64,000 nucleotides of DNA from Selaginella tamariscina (GCA_003024785.1 PUQB01000123.1:465399-529398); one strand, 5' to 3'. Positions 11,628 to 24,577 are shown, counted from the first letter of the stretch. Made by a program: numbers and translations. Notes: generated by a model from the letters alone, not told the origin.

Positions 11628-14600
11628 TATTAACATACATGATATTATTTTTAAATGTATGTTCAAGTTTGGTGATTATTAACTTAAAAATACTTCAAAT
11701 GAAATATCGACTACAATATACATTTTAAATAGTTTGTCAATAAATTTTGAATATATTATATAAAATAATTTAAATATTATAATGAAAGACAATTATGATT
11801 AAATTAAAGAGAAAAGAAAAAAATTATACTTTTTAGAATCATGACCTGAATCAATGAATATAATTTAATGAAGGCATAAATATAATTTGTGAAATAATTT
11901 TAAGAAAAAATTGATAAAGAATGTGTGTGAAAAAGATTAATGTTGCTTAAATATTTTTTTCTTTTTATTTTTAATTTTCAGAATTAGATATTTGTAAAAC
12001 ATTATAATTTTAATGTTATTGATTTGGATAAAGTACATTAACAATTAAAAGACAATTATAAACATTAAGACATTAAAATTATTTAATAAGTCACATGAAT
12101 GCACACACATAATATATTAAGGTGGTTTTAAGTAAGTCATGTATTACATATTTTATTATGAAACATCATAATTATATTTTAATATACATATGTGATACTT
12201 TTTTCCTTTTCATTTTATTTTTTTAAAAAGATGTTTTTAACAATTTCAAATTGACTGTGCAAATTACATTGTAACTTTATTAAATTATATATTTGATAAT
12301 TTTAAAAATGTTTTGATTTCAAAAACAATTTTATTTCTTTTTTCACATAATAAAATTTCTTTTACTAAGTCAAAACATTAAAAATAAATACATTAAGATA
12401 TTTAATAAGTCTTGAGTATGTATGGCAAACGTATTAATTAATGTATATTTTTAAATTCATGTTAAAAATGTGTAAGTTGTGGTTATTATTTTAAAAATAT
12501 TTAAATAAACATTTTAATAGTTTATTAGCAATTCTTTTAATTCTAATTCTTATGAAATTCTATTATGCAAAACAACTTAAATATTATAATTACAAAGATT
12601 AAATACTTTTTCTTAAAAAATCACAAACTAAATAATAAATAGAAAGTCACAAATATGTTTTGTAAAATGGTTTAAAGTTCTTATATATATATTTTTTTAA
12701 AATAGAAAAAGAATGTATATACTAATGTAATTTGTTTAATACATATCAAAGAAGAAAGATTACCCATCACTTATAATATATTTTAAATGTCACATGTATT
12801 ATTTTTAAAATTATGATTTAATAATGTTTTTGTAGTGTGTGTAAAAGATAAGAAATAAAAAGAATATTTTGTTTTTAAATTAAAAATTAAAACACCAAAT
12901 ATATAAGTTTGATTTATAAAATAATTTTTTAAGTTCTTAATCATTCCTTTTTCAAAATAAATAGAAATCACATATGTTATTAAAATATAATTAATACATA
13001 TTACACCTACATGTTTGTGTGTAAATATATATTTTTTATAATTGAAAATCTTATAAATTTATGGTGTGAAACAATTGTTTAAAGAACAAGTAATATATAA
13101 TAGTTTATTATTCATAATTAAAAAGTTTATAATTAAGAAAAATAAAACAATATGCTTTAATTTTATTAAATAAACAAAAGTAACTCACTTCCTTAATAAG
13201 GAAGAAATTAAAAGCTTTTGAAAATGACAAAGAACTTATTAATTTAAAAGAATATAAAAAAATTTAAGTTAAAAGATTAAAATAATTTATTATTATATTG
13301 TGCCTTTACGAATAATGTTTAATTCGTTTTGCATCATACAAAATAAAATAAGTTAAAAAAACTTTTTTATTGAACTTGTTTAAGTCTTATAAAAACATTA
13401 GTAATAAGATGAATCATGAATAAACTTTGAAAGTGTTTATATATGTGTGTGTGTTGTTTACACTTTATTAAACAGAATGTATTAAATTCGTGGATGTAAA
13501 TGCATTTCAAATTCAAGAAAAGTTTAAAGTAAAAAGATTAAAATTTATACTATTAATAATAATGTTTAAATTATTTACATAATACAAAATAAGATAGGGT
13601 AGGAAATCTATTGTAAACAACAATAAGAAAAATTATAAATAATATTTAAAATTTTTTTTTGATCATAAGACTTTTAATCATAAAAACACTATTGTTAAAA
13701 GATAGTAAATATTAAAAAAAAAATTAGACTTTCTTATTACTTGTCATTTAAACAAATATCTCATACTGTAAATGTATAAGACTAAAAATCATATATTTAC
13801 ATAACATTACTTGTTTAACTAATTTGTAACTTATTTTGAATATTATAAATTATAAATTATATTATTTAATTAATGAATTATTTAATGTATGGACTTTGAT
13901 GATGTGTATATGAAAAAGAATATATTTTTTTTAGAATTCTGAGTAAAATAATATAAATATATAATTCGATCAAGGTATGAATGTAATTTGTAAGACTTTC
14001 TTAAAATTTTAAAACATTTCTTCTAGTATAAAATTTGCATAAATTATATATTAGCTATATGGTTTATGTTAGTTGTTTTATTTCCTATATATAAAGTAGA
14101 ATAATTATATATTAAAAAGAATTTGTAAAAATATAAATATATAAATATAATACATATTTATTTCACTAACATAATAAAGATATCTCTTAACAAACTCATA
14201 CCTAAGGTATTATATTTCCTTACCTTTTTACATAAGAAAATTTGATGGTTAGTGTGTTTAATACATATAATATGTTGTGTATGTGTGCATGTGTATTAAC
14301 TCACCTAAAATGAAATTTCCATTATTGAATATATTCATCTTAAAATAGTATTTTAATATTTCATCTTTTAAAGTTAATATCTAAAGGAAAAAAAATAATA
14401 ATAATTACCATCTTTTTCCCAAATAAACACATAAGGAGAGAGATTATTCAACATTTATAAATGTATTTTATATAATGATTTTTGTATAACTCATGAAAAT
14501 ATTTTTCAGCTATATCATATTTATAAACATAGAGTGCACCTCCTTATAAGTGTTTAATGCGTATTGCTGGATGGTAAAACTTGAGTAACACCATTAACAT

Positions 14601-16012
14601 ATTGTATATATATACTTTAATGTTTTAAAGTTTATAAGCAATTTTTCACTAATAAGTATATGAATTATGTGAAAAGGTTATCCATATATATAAAACAAAT
14701 TAAATTATTATTATTATATTATAATGAGAATCTTTAATTGAATTTTAAACAAATATGCACCATAATCATAAGATTAGAAAGTTTAGAATAACATATTTCA
14801 TATAATAGTCTTAAGGCAACTTACATAAATGTTTCATAGTTATTTCATGAAACTTTTCTATAAATATTTAATCTATATTAATGATTGAAACTTGAATAAT
14901 ACTTTATTAATATATTATACACACGTACAATTATATAGATGCATTTGTCTTTAGTACATGATTAAGATAGAATTATTTTAAAAAAATATCCTTTGTAATG
15001 TTCTATTTAAAAATAATTATCTCAAAAATCATATCATAAATGTTACACGATAAAGGTTTTTTTTAATTGAAAAAACATGTTTTGAACAATTTCTTTCTTA
15101 TAAAACCAATTTTAAAATCATATTGTTGAAATTATTTTAGATAAACTGTGTAAAGATCACATTTTAAATTCATTAAAACCGTATATATTGTAAAACCATT
15201 TACAATACCAATTGCTTTTAGAAACCAATTGCTTTTTATTTACAAAACCATTTCTCAGACTATAAAAATTTATAAAAATCATTATTAAAATCATATTAAA
15301 TATACCAAGCCATTTTTTAAACTATAAAAAAACCAATGCCAAAATTTTTAGCTAGCCCTAACTATTTTAAAAACCATTTAAAATATTATAGCTGTGTAAA
15401 AAACATATGATTTTAAAAAAACCTACGATGTGACTTACTACACCCATGCAACCTTGTACACACATTAACACTCGAGAGTCACACATAGGCACACACTCAA
15501 CACACATGTAGACAATAGAGTCACACAAGTGTATATAGTCGAGATACACATAATACACACACACATATAAGACTTGAGTGATCAAAGTGTGAAGGAATAT
15601 ATGCATATATGTGTGAAAAAGTTGACAATTAAGCATACATGGCCGAACAAGGGTTGCACGACAAAACATGTGTGAGAGAGCCTACACGGATGAAAAGCTT
15701 CTTCATTATTGAAGAACAGTATCTGAAACCTTATATTATTTATATACAGTTTACAAAGCATGTGCATGTGCATGTATTCAAATTATAAACAAAAGTAATG
15801 AAAATATATTCTTCAACAAAAAGATTAATGTGAGAAATTTGAATTAAAACTTTCAAGAAAATATAAATCATACCTAACATGTAGTAGCATTTTGCATCTT
15901 AACGAGTACCAGCATTTTTGTAATATATACCGATATAATTATAGACCATAGCATAAAGCTGTACAAAATTATCGTTATATACAAAATCTATTATGTTATG
16001 TTATGGACGTTT

Positions 16013-16282
16013 TCATTGGACTTTGAATGCTCTCAACTTGTTACTAAACAAATCAAGTACCTCCAAAGTTCTTAAACTTAGGGGAATTGAATCAGACAAC
16101 ATGTTTCTAACAAGTTTGAAGAATTTAAGAGTGTAGAGATTGCCTATGTGTGCAGGTAATGCATGCTCAAATTTGTTGTATGATAAATCCAGGAACCCTA
16201 TTATACCAGGAACCTGTATAACTGACTTCCCCAAAAGACCATCCCATAGTTTACCCACCATGTTACTTCGAGTAGAACTCAA
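16013..16282 (-). pseudogene. LRR receptor fragment, copy 2
   Basis: The minus strand gives two to three leucine-rich repeats: GFLDLSYNKFEHALPAHIGN, LYTLKFFKL and TLEVLDLFSNKL. The repeat spacing (about 24 residues with LxxLxLSxN) is that of extracellular plant LRR receptors. The frame lacks a signal peptide, transmembrane helix and kinase, so this is a fragment. The same DNA, partly inverted and more decayed, is present at 1880-3030. Confidence 0.65.
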
Positions 16283-16694
16283 TCTTCCTGATAAGTGATT
16301 TAACTTTTGGAAAGCAGGATGGTGATATCCTTTTCGCTTGTGTCTAGAACTGTCTATGGAGCAATAAAAACAAGTGCACGTTCCTAAACAGCCTTGTATT
16401 TAAAGGGAATCGTCTTGGTAAGACAGAAATCTACACTGTGGGAAGAGATTGTGCAGAGGATCTAGTCAATGCCTAATTTTGATACATTGTAAGTGGGAAC
16501 TTTGTGTGTTCTCAGGAGCAACTTTATCATTCCTTTCCAATTTATATTCCAGCAGGAATTCAGTAGCATACAATCTTCTCATTTGATACGGGTGGTGGTT
16601 TCTTGTTAAGAGTGTCTACTTTGTATAATGGAAATACAACTTATATTGAGTTGTATGTATACAGACATCCTGTGCTGATGTTGCCTAACATAAA

Positions 16695-16870
16695 CTAAGA
16701 AATGATCCTGACAAAGTAGAAGATGAATCTCCCACTCTGGCAGAGAAAGTCTCCTTGGCAGCTACTACTACAGAATCCTTGGCTCTGTATGCCAAATTCC
16801 TGGCATAATCCTAACCTCCTCCAACGTGCACAGCACATGCTGCTATTGCTTGCGGCTTGGAATAGGGTCG
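16695..16870 (-). pseudogene. Small unknown gene family, truncated copy D
   Basis: DNA similarity to copy B covers the C-terminal half (agaagatgaatctcccactctggcagag, cttggctctgtatgccaaattcctgg). The N-terminal MAL...KLR part is missing, replaced by DNA containing two telomere-like TTTAGGG units at about 16868-16885. Confidence 0.55.
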
Positions 16871-17362
16871 GGTTTAGGGTTTAGGGCTTCTTTGCTAGTG
16901 ACAAGGTTGACAGAATATCCCTGCACATAAATGATGTGTCTTCCAGTACAACGTGTCATCGTTCTATGCAAGATTTTTACGCAGTGGGACTTATCTTCTT
17001 TGAAAATCACAGCAAGGATAAGAACCAGAGACATCACAATTAACAATAAAGATTGAATGAATTTTACAAATTTATAAAAGTTTAACTTGAAATAAATAAT
17101 ATAAATACATTAATACATTATCCATGAATCCATATACATACTTTTGGCTACCTATAGAGTCCACGTCTAGCAAAATGCGTATGATGCAGATTCAATATGC
17201 AAATAAGTAAATACATTATATTTTTTCTTATAATTATTTCATTATTTTTCTTATTTTTTTCACCAAGATCTATCGTATCCAAACCCAATTTTCACGGTCA
17301 CCCGCAGATGTATGAAATCTTCAAATTACCACCATAATTTGAATTTGAATTTAAACGTTTGA

Positions 17363-17680
17363 TTACAAAATTCGTAAAATATATACATATGCATTGACCA
17401 TCACGAGCGATCTAATTAGAGAACAAAATGATTCAGATGAAGTGCATGAATCTCCTACTGTAGCAGAGAAAGTCTCCGTGGCAGCTCTGCCAGTGGAATC
17501 CTTAGCTCTGTATGCCAGATTTCTTACAGAATTCTTCATCTCTTCGAGCCTGCTTGTGCATCTGAAGTTATCCTTCTTATGGACAACTGTTGCAACTGCT
17601 GTTTTCTGCATTCCGTTGATCCTTGCAATGCGCATTTCTGCAAATGCAATACCTTCTCTGAGCTTCATCACAAGCGCCAT
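17363..17680 (-). CDS. Small unknown protein, family copy E (105 aa)
   Basis: An open frame starting MALVMKLREGIAFAEMRIAR, passing through EEMKNSVRNLAYRAKDS and TETFSATVGDS. It aligns with copy B over about 85 residues and then has its own tail. A TATA-like CATATAAGAG lies about 65-75 bp upstream. This and copy B are the only two family members with uninterrupted frames. Function unknown. Confidence 0.5.
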   Translation of the reverse strand: MALVMKLREGIAFAEMRIARINGMQKTAVATVVHKKDNFRCTSRLEEMKNSVRNLAYRAKDSTGRAATETFSATVGDSCTSSESFCSLIRSLVMVNAYVYILRIL

Positions 17681-17879
17681 GTCAGTGGGAATATGATATG
17701 TTTGTATTTGTCGAATTGTGTGAAGATATACTGCTAATGGGCCTCTTATATGAGACAAAGTTGCGGCTGGCGGCTCACGGAATATCTTCTGGGATGACTG
17801 GAAATGCTAGAAACTGTTGTGTGTGTGTGTGTGTGTGCGTGGGTGTGGGTGTTATATGATTATGATCACATACATGAAA

Positions 17880-18245
17880 GAATGACGTCAAACCTTGTCC
17901 GGCTCCATGTTTCCGGGTCGGCAACCTCAGCCGCAGCCGCCAGAAGTATCTGCTTTCTTGTGTTGTGTGTATATGTCATATGTGTGTGTGTGTGTGTGTG
18001 TGTGTTTTGAATACATATTTTTTTGAAATGCCTTGGGATTGGGACAGTATGTTGGAACAACCAAGAGTAATTTGATGTTCTAGTGCACAAGCAAATCTAT
18101 GTCATTAAATACATAATTGGTTAAAAAAAAAATTATGTCTATAGATGTGCATTTGAAGAAACATGAAAGTGAAACACAAGTTCCTAAGGAGGTTCATATT
18201 TCACAAAACTTCACAAGCAAAGAGTAAATTTCTGCCTTGTGGGTG
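17880..18245 (+). pseudogene. Plus-strand copy of the WDSVLEQP small gene
   Basis: Three exon-like blocks occur in order: a first-exon-like block (SGSMFPGRQPQPQPPE) near 17900, WDWDSMLEQPRV near 18030, and KKHESETQVPKEVHIS near 18165. They match, in the same order, the blocks of the minus-strand gene at 22640-22117. Early stops after EQPRVI and FTSKE suggest it is non-functional. It abuts the 16-18 kb duplication. Confidence 0.5.
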
Positions 18246-18606
18246 AACATTCTTCACAAACTTGAAAAGAGGCAGCATCATCTTTTGCCGCATTGTGGGT
18301 GTCCATATACAACATTGTGTGTGTGCGTGTGTACATAACTTTGATTCTAAGCGTGTGCTCTTGCTGTGTGTGTATATTTGAAAACATTGATGTATTAATC
18401 TGCTTGAATAGCAAGAAAGTTACAATGCGGATTGAATAAGCAAGAATCCACTATGAAACCCTTCATTGACAATACAAACATATCCATTAAGTAATATATA
18501 CACATCTATAGAAAACATTATTAAATGATTTTGATCACGCCATTATATATACAGCACAAGGCCTTCGGATTGTCACTGTAATTTATTTCTTAGTTTGCCT
18601 CCAGAA

Positions 18607-19313
18607 ATGGGACTGCTCCAAGGTATTAATGTGTTAAAAGTCCATGCTTGTTTTAATTTTTTCAACGTGTTGATTAACTAAACAATACACACTACAGGAA
18701 AGGAGTTGAAGCATGAACATGTCCGGGAAATTATAGATAAGATTTTTGATCATTACACTGAACATAGTGGCAAGGACTACATCACATTTCAGGAGCTTTA
18801 CACAGCAATCCTTCTTGTTTACAAGTAACTTGTGTGTGTGTGTGTGTGTGTTGCATATTAATTTGGTTCTTATAATACTTAGTGATATAAACAAGCGTTT
18901 TCCTGGGCCTCACTATGATCCACCAACCAGGGAAGAGGTGCATCAAATGCTCGAGGTGAGTGTGTGTCTGTGTCTATATATGTGTGTGTGTGTGTGTGTG
19001 TGTGCATTTTTTTTTTTTAATATAAAACTAAGATGATAAAATGCAGGAAATTGATACAAACCGCAATGGAGTTTTGGACCGACAGGAGTTTACCATATTT
19101 ATGGAGAAGTTTACCTCAAAACTGGTGGCGAGAATGAGCAAGAAAATCCTAATATTCTCAATTGCAGTACCTGCCCTTGCATTCCTCACAAAGGCAGCAA
19201 CTGAGAGAATCCCGGGGATTGGTCCCTTTGTGAAGAAGGTTCCCTCACCAGTTTATGCTTCTCTCATTACCATGACCATTGCCATAGTAACAAGATTAAC
19301 AGATCGTATATAA
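18607..19313 (+). CDS. EF-hand calcium-binding protein, 4 exons, about 160 aa
   Basis: A likely calcium sensor. Exons: 18607-18622, 18698-18824, 18883-18955, 19047-19313, joined at GT-AG introns that contain (TG)n tracts. The product starts MGLLQGKELKHEHVREI. It has a degenerate first EF-hand (HSGKDYITFQEL), then VYNDINKRFPGPHYDPP, and a canonical second EF-hand (DTNRNGVLDRQEF). The C-terminus is hydrophobic (KILIFSIAVPALAFL and YASLITMTIAIV), suggesting membrane association. This order matches a plant-specific family of short EF-hand proteins known from their conserved PGPHYDPP segment. The first coding exon is only 16 nt, so the start is the least certain part. No frameshift is needed. Confidence 0.8.
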
Positions 19314-19405
19314 ACTTATTTTCAAATATTTAATAAAGAATTAAAGTTAATAAAGTAATCATATATATATATATATATAAACTACACAAGTTAATAGTCA
19401 TCTTG

Positions 19406-21709
19406 TTACCAGTAATCACCACATGAGCATATGCCTTGTTCATGAACATGAAACCGAGCTGCATCTCTACATACAATCCTTCTGTTCTCTGTCTCGGATA
19501 CAAATGTGATGAGCCTATGGCAATCCTTGCAAACACGGAGGTTCTTAGTTATCCGTATTGTACCGCATGTACTATTTACTAGAGCACAGGCTAGAGCAAG
19601 CTTCTCACTGTGGTCACACAAAGCATCTTCCTTCTCAGCATCAGGTATATTCCTACTAACACCCTCATTTCCACTTGCCTTAAACTTGCACATAATCTCT
19701 CTTAACTTCATTCTTATTTCATCACTCTGTGGATGACTCTTATCCCCGACTACAAAAATAATGTACCTTTCCGCTTTCATCAATCCACCAGCTCTTCCCA
19801 GGCTGCTGTTTCTTCCATGCCTTTGCATCGTTTCTCATATTCTCCACTCGTGCTTGCTCCTCCCACATGCCTTTGCTACCGTAGATGCTCGACATCAGTG
19901 CATATGCTGTAACATCGCCACGGTCCATTTCTAGTAGGGACTCAAAAGCAAGCGTCCCTACATCATGATTCTTCCACTTTCTACAAGCACTTAGTACAAT
20001 TCTCCATGTAACAATGTCCGGTTTCATTGGCATCAATCGCACCAGTGACACTGCATCATCAAGTCTACTTGCTCGGGAGAGTATATCAACCATGCAACTG
20101 TAGTGTTCTATCCCCGGTTTGACACTGTAGTCCCGCTCCATTGCAGCAAAGAGCCTCGCGCCTTCCTTTACAAGACCAGCATGGTTACAAGCTGAGAGAA
20201 TACACATAAACGTGACACTGTTGGAGACACACCATCGTCCTCCATGAGGCGGAAAGAGTCAAACTCTACTGGTGTCACCCTGCGAGCTATAGGATGCAAC
20301 GAGGGAAGTCCAACTCACTAAGCTTCTTGTAGCTATCGACGAGTCGAACACTTGTTGACTGTCCAGCAAACTCCCACATTTTCCATACATGTCCAGCAAA
20401 CTGTTGGAGAGTATCTCGTGAGCCTCGAGGAGATCGCTTCTACATATCTCTCCATGTACAGCCTTTCCGAGTTTCAAATTCACAAGAAAAACCACAAGCC
20501 TTGAGAGCTGAAATGTAAGAGACAGAGTTCGGCGGACAACTCATCCGTGAGAAGAGTTCCAACGCCATCTCGGCCTGCCCGTTCTCCACGTATCCCTGCA
20601 TTAAGACGTTCCAGGATACCAAATCTGGAGATACCATACGATTGAAGACCGTATAAGCATCTGTTAAACTCCCACATTTTGCATACATATCTATCAAGGT
20701 GTTAGCAATGAAGATGTCCCGGTCGAAGCCATGCTCTGCTGCATGTGAGTGTACCTCCATTCCTTTGTTCATCCATTTCAGTTTTACAACCTTGTCATTC
20801 ACTTCCTGAGTAGCAAGGTTACTGCATGCCTTGAGTGAAGCAAGAAAGACCTGTGCATCTAGTGTGTGTCCATCAACCGATCTCATAAGATCGTATAACT
20901 CTAGGCAAGTCTCGGGCTCCCCATTGTGGATATCCCATCATGAGTGCAGTCCAAGACACAGGGGCGTGTTCTGGCATCTTCATGAACACAAAGTATGCAT
21001 CCCTCATGCTTCCACACTTTGCATACATGTCTACCAGAGTGTTGGCAACATAGATACTGGAATCGCTTCTGCGTTCTATTGCTGCTGCATGAACTGCCAT
21101 TCCCTTCTCTAAAGTATTGAGTTTTATGAGTTTACCATCAATCTCTCGCCTTTCTCTCTTACTGAAAGACTTGTACAGGCCTTAAGTGCAGCCACAAAGT
21201 CCGAAAGTCAGCTGAATTTTCAGAAGCTGCTGCAAGCATCGTTGGTCAGGTGTGCGTGCGTGTGTGTGTGGTATACATGTATACACACCTTGCATGGACT
21301 GGAAAACTTCAAGTGCTGTTTCTCCTTCACCATTGTCAGCATACCAAGGATTAAAGCATTCCACGAGACAACAGTGTGAGAGAGCATTCTATCGAAGACA
21401 CGCCTGGCCTCCACCATGCTACCGCATTTCGAGTACATACTAATCAGAGTGTTGCGACGTAGACGTCTGTTCCTCTCCCGTTTCGACTGCTACAGCATGG
21501 AGTTTCTTCCCCTTGTAAAGGTTCCGTGAGCTAGCGCATTCCTTCAGTGCAGTGAGTAGGTTGGATATGCTCGATTCTACTTGTACCTTGCATTCCCGCA
21601 CCTTGATGAGATGTATAATGAGCTGCGAATCCACATTCTTTGTCATTTCCAAGAGTTTGACAAACCCTGAACCCTTAACATCTGTTTTAGAGCCTGTTAG
21701 TGTGTACAT
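19406..21709 (-). CDS. DYW-class pentatricopeptide repeat protein, with frameshifts
   Basis: DYW-class PPR proteins edit organelle transcripts by C-to-U deamination. The N-terminal part starts MYTLTGSKTD. Several PPR motifs follow (LISMYSKCGSMVEARRVFDRM, TLVDMYAKCGS, TLIDMYAKCGSLTDAYTVFNRM), then an E/E+ region (CILSACNHAGLVKEG, MEEQARVENMR-like) and the DYW deaminase with HSEKLALA (HxE), CKDCH, and the terminal CSCGDYW. A 59-nt intron lies at 21230-21288. The frame shifts at several places (for example near 20225, where SPNSVTF needs one more A in the AAA run). Either this is a young pseudogene or, as in other genes here, single bases were lost in the sequence. The DYW triplet and zinc ligands are intact. 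Confidence 0.8.
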
Positions 21710-21739
21710 ATACAGACTACATACGATAGGAGCCAGTGT

Positions 21740-21744
<5 letters not shown>

Positions 21745-21778
<34 letters not shown>

Positions 21779-21860
21779 CAGTTTTTGGATATATCCGTTA
21801 AGTTTGTATTAGAGTAAACGGCACAAACAGCCCAAAGATGTAGAGAGAGAGAGAGATGTT
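21745..21860. repeat. (AT)n and (AG)n microsatellites
   Basis: TA run followed by GA runs (about 21749-21778 and 21841-21856) directly upstream of the DYW-PPR start, in its likely promoter or leader. Confidence 0.85.
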
Positions 21861-22116
21861 TTACGATAGAATTAAACTAGTAGAAATTAAACATTGTTAA
21901 TTCAGCAATGTATTTTAATGACATTTATCCAATGTAGATAAGTTGTGCCACACAGTTCTTTTTGTTTTTTATTCTTGAAATTTATATACTGATTCTTCAA
22001 TTCTGAATACTGCCTCATTCTACATCTGTACATCTGGTATCAACAAGAACACACTTCCATCCTGCAAATCATATGAAACTTACATTAGAACCCAAGAGAG
22101 GCAAGAGAGAGAGAAC

Positions 22117-22640
22117 TCACAATGCAATAAACTTTGGAGGAGATGCTGCTTCCTCTTCGATCCTGTGAACAAGATCTGCCCACAGTGCAGACTTCTTCTG
22201 CTCGTTCCTTATCAATACAATCTTCTTCGAGATATGCAGCTCTTTGGGCACCTCCAGCTGACTCTGAGTACTGGAATGCACTTCTGCATAAGAAAAAACA
22301 AGGCGTATTCAGATTGAATCCTGTATTTTATGCAATAATCTACTTACTACTTGGTTCTACAGTGGGAACACGAGTAGCTCTTGGCTGCTCCAATACACTG
22401 TCCCAAAATTTTCCCAGAAGCCCACCATCTTATATCTGCAATTAAACTCCTTTGCAAATGTATATATACGAAATTGATCACCTGTGAATGACTGCAAATA
22501 AGAACAGAGAGATGTTAATATATACACAAAGTGGCGGCTGCGGCTTGCGGCCGTTTAGTTTTTGCGGCTTTGATTCCGGCCCGGAAATGAGGGCTGCCGG
22601 CTAAGATGTCGTTTCCAGAAGTTTCATATTTTGAAATATA
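22117..22640 (-). CDS. Small unknown gene (WDSVLEQP family), at least 2-3 exons
   Basis: The minus strand reads GLLGKFWDSVLEQPRATRVP up to EPS at a GTAAGT donor (exon about 22348-22428). After a 64-nt intron it continues in 22117-22283 with KVHSSTQSQLEVPKELHIS and ends EEAASPPKFIAL before TGA. An upstream exon near 22545-22640 is suggested by similarity to 4690 and 17890. Related blocks occur at 10405, 17880-18245 and 4690, so this is a small multicopy family. I do not recognise the protein or its function. Confidence 0.5.
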
Positions 22641-22716
22641 TATTCCCAAGCATAAATATAATGACGTTATATTTGATGCTTATAATAAAATACAAATTAA
22701 ATAATTTACCAGGGCT

Positions 22717-24577
22717 CTACCTTAGGCCGGAGAGCAAAAGCGACTTCCTTTCGTCTACGGATTTCATCCAAATACTGCTTTGCCTCGCTGTTTCCTCGTC
22801 ATCATCTGACCATGCATCTTCATCCTCGTCATCGTCCAAGTCATCATCCTCGTCATCCTCGTCCTCATCTAAACTGCGTCCTTGCTGGCGTAATCTGATG
22901 GCACGTGGGTCGATCTTAGCAAGTGCTGCCAGCTTCTCCTTGACAATTACTAGCGGGTCTTGTACTAAAAGCTGTGCTTTCTCATCATATGCTTCTCTCA
23001 GAAACACAGAGTCCCTATCCCCCTGAAAACAAAACACAAACATATACATACATAATAACTGCATATAGGACGTTACACACACACGTGTGTGTGTGTGTGT
23101 GTTGTTTGTAAAACATTCCAAACCTATATAAATCGTACGTGCTCGATATATATGTGCTCATATGGAACTCCTTACTGCTCTTTTATGTACTTGTCTCTCT
23201 CTCTCTCTCTTTCACACACGCACACATACACACACGTATGTTTATCCAAAGGTGTAACAGAACTCGAGGTATATATGTCTGGAGGTGCTAATGGAACATA
23301 AGATATCTTATATGTTTGACCTAGACATTCATCTATGGATAGAATTTCTTGTATCTACGCAACACACGGTGCCGCACTTCATATCGATCTAAATAGCTGC
23401 ATATGAGTGGATCTGATATATACTTACGTATATGCATATCCATAGCGGTATAGGGAATATGTGATATACAAACTTGCATAGGTATGTACATATTTAAGTG
23501 TGTGTATGTCCACACAAATTTATGCATGATACTTTATATATAGATAGTAGATAGAGAGAGAGAGAGAGCACCACACCTTAAACGAGACGTAGAATATCTC
23601 AGGATGCCTGATGAGCATGCCCCTCACTTGCTGGGAGAATTTAAAATCCGATCTAAAATGCTCAAGTGGTCAACGAGAGTCTTCTTCTCAATTGTGAGGT
23701 GCAGGAGCTCCTGAACAACTGCCACAGCCCTCCGTTCCGCCTGCCTGGACCCGGATGGAGACCATTCGGACTCTCATACGGAGACACAAGATGCGTACTC
23801 TGGAACCTCAGAAGTTTAGCCTTCTCTTTACGAGGAAGTTTGTACCCCTTTGGAAGTGTTACCCTGGGAAACCTTGGAACTCGTCCACTTACAGTCAATT
23901 CTTCGTAGTCCTCCACTTGTGCCTCCGTCTTCTTCTGGTCGAATGTAACAGCAAGCTCGGGATCCCACAGTTTAACCTCTAACGCAGTTCCCAAAGGAGT
24001 CTGAACAGACGCAAAGAACTCTGGGTACTTGGCCACAAACGCCCTGTTGAAGTCCTGCGGTAAGCCCAAGTCCTGCCTAAGATGCATAATCTTGCTAACA
24101 AGTATACGGTGGTCCACAGACATCATCAGGAGCTTTTCAGTCTGACCACTGCCGAGTCCTCTACCTGTCTCTTCAGCTCCATTTCTCTCTGTATTGTTCT
24201 TCAGCCGCAGGAGACAGACCGAAATACATGTTACCTGCACCTCTTCGAATATCCTGAACACAGCAGGGAATTTCTTGATCAGAGATATCATCTACGCGGT
24301 CTCCTGCTTCCCCAAAATGACTTCTGTATCTTGCAAGCTCGCGGAGTGTCATGACTTTGCCTGGGTGCTTTACTAACACGTTTCTCACCTTGCTTACGAG
24401 CTTTACTCTCTTTTGCCGCTCGATTACCTTGTCCAGCGTATAGTCCTTTGTCCGCTTGACCGTAGCACGAACCGCTGGCAGCTTGTGGGTTCGCTGTGGT
24501 GAGCTCCTTGGAAGCAATCTCTCGTCTCCGAAGAATACACAGCCACCGCATTCTAACGGAGACGCTAGAGCCAACAT
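22717..24577 (-). CDS. PORR-domain (plant organelle RNA recognition) protein
   Basis: PORR proteins bind and help splice group II introns in chloroplasts or mitochondria. Exon 1 (23577-24577) encodes an N-terminal region with basic residues, then the PORR domain: RTKDYTLDKVIERQKRVKLV, SLIKKFPAVFRIFEE, LPQDFNRAFVAKYPEFF, LTIEKKTLVDHL and RGMLIRHPEIFYVSFK. A 554-nt intron (23023-23576) with (AG)n follows. Exon 2 (22717-23022) encodes GDRDSVFLREAYDEKAQLL and a long acidic tail of D/E repeats ending LLSGLR. Frame changes are needed near 24280, near 23740 and near 23650. The neighbouring conserved motifs continue correctly in the new frame each time, so these look like base errors or recent mutations. 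Probably organelle-targeted. Confidence 0.85.

Larger units (their letters stand above)
6261..15900. other. 10-kb AT-rich, gene-poor region
   Basis: I see no convincing gene. The region is dominated by A/T runs, with microsatellites at 9823-9848 (CA)n, 9856-9880 (TA)n, 10989-11019 (TG)n and 11588-11627 (TG)n. Two short islands stand out: a 39-codon frame at 9164-9283 and a gene fragment at 10405-10500. Occasional longer frames here (for example about 12783-12971 minus) are asparagine/lysine/phenylalanine/isoleucine-rich, as expected for chance frames in AT-rich DNA. Confidence 0.6.

Noticed and set aside
12783-12971. Open frame in AT-rich DNA on the minus strand
   Set aside because: Composition is N/K/F/I/Y-rich as expected by chance. 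No motif and no splice context.
15367-15773. Two overlapping minus-strand frames rich in cysteine, valine and histidine
   Set aside because: They derive from (CA)n/(ACAC)-type repeats, whose translation gives C, V, T, H runs. No family resemblance.
16868-16890. Telomere-like TTTAGGG units
   Set aside because: Only two units are present, inside a degenerate gene copy. Too short to claim an interstitial telomere or a healed break.
18835-19010. TG-rich tracts as regulatory Z-DNA elements
   Set aside because: (TG)n tracts are common in introns throughout the window and have no positional pattern that suggests function.
22631-23026. Plus-strand serine-rich frame
   Set aside because: Antisense of the acidic tail of the PORR gene (GAC/GAG repeats read as serine codons).
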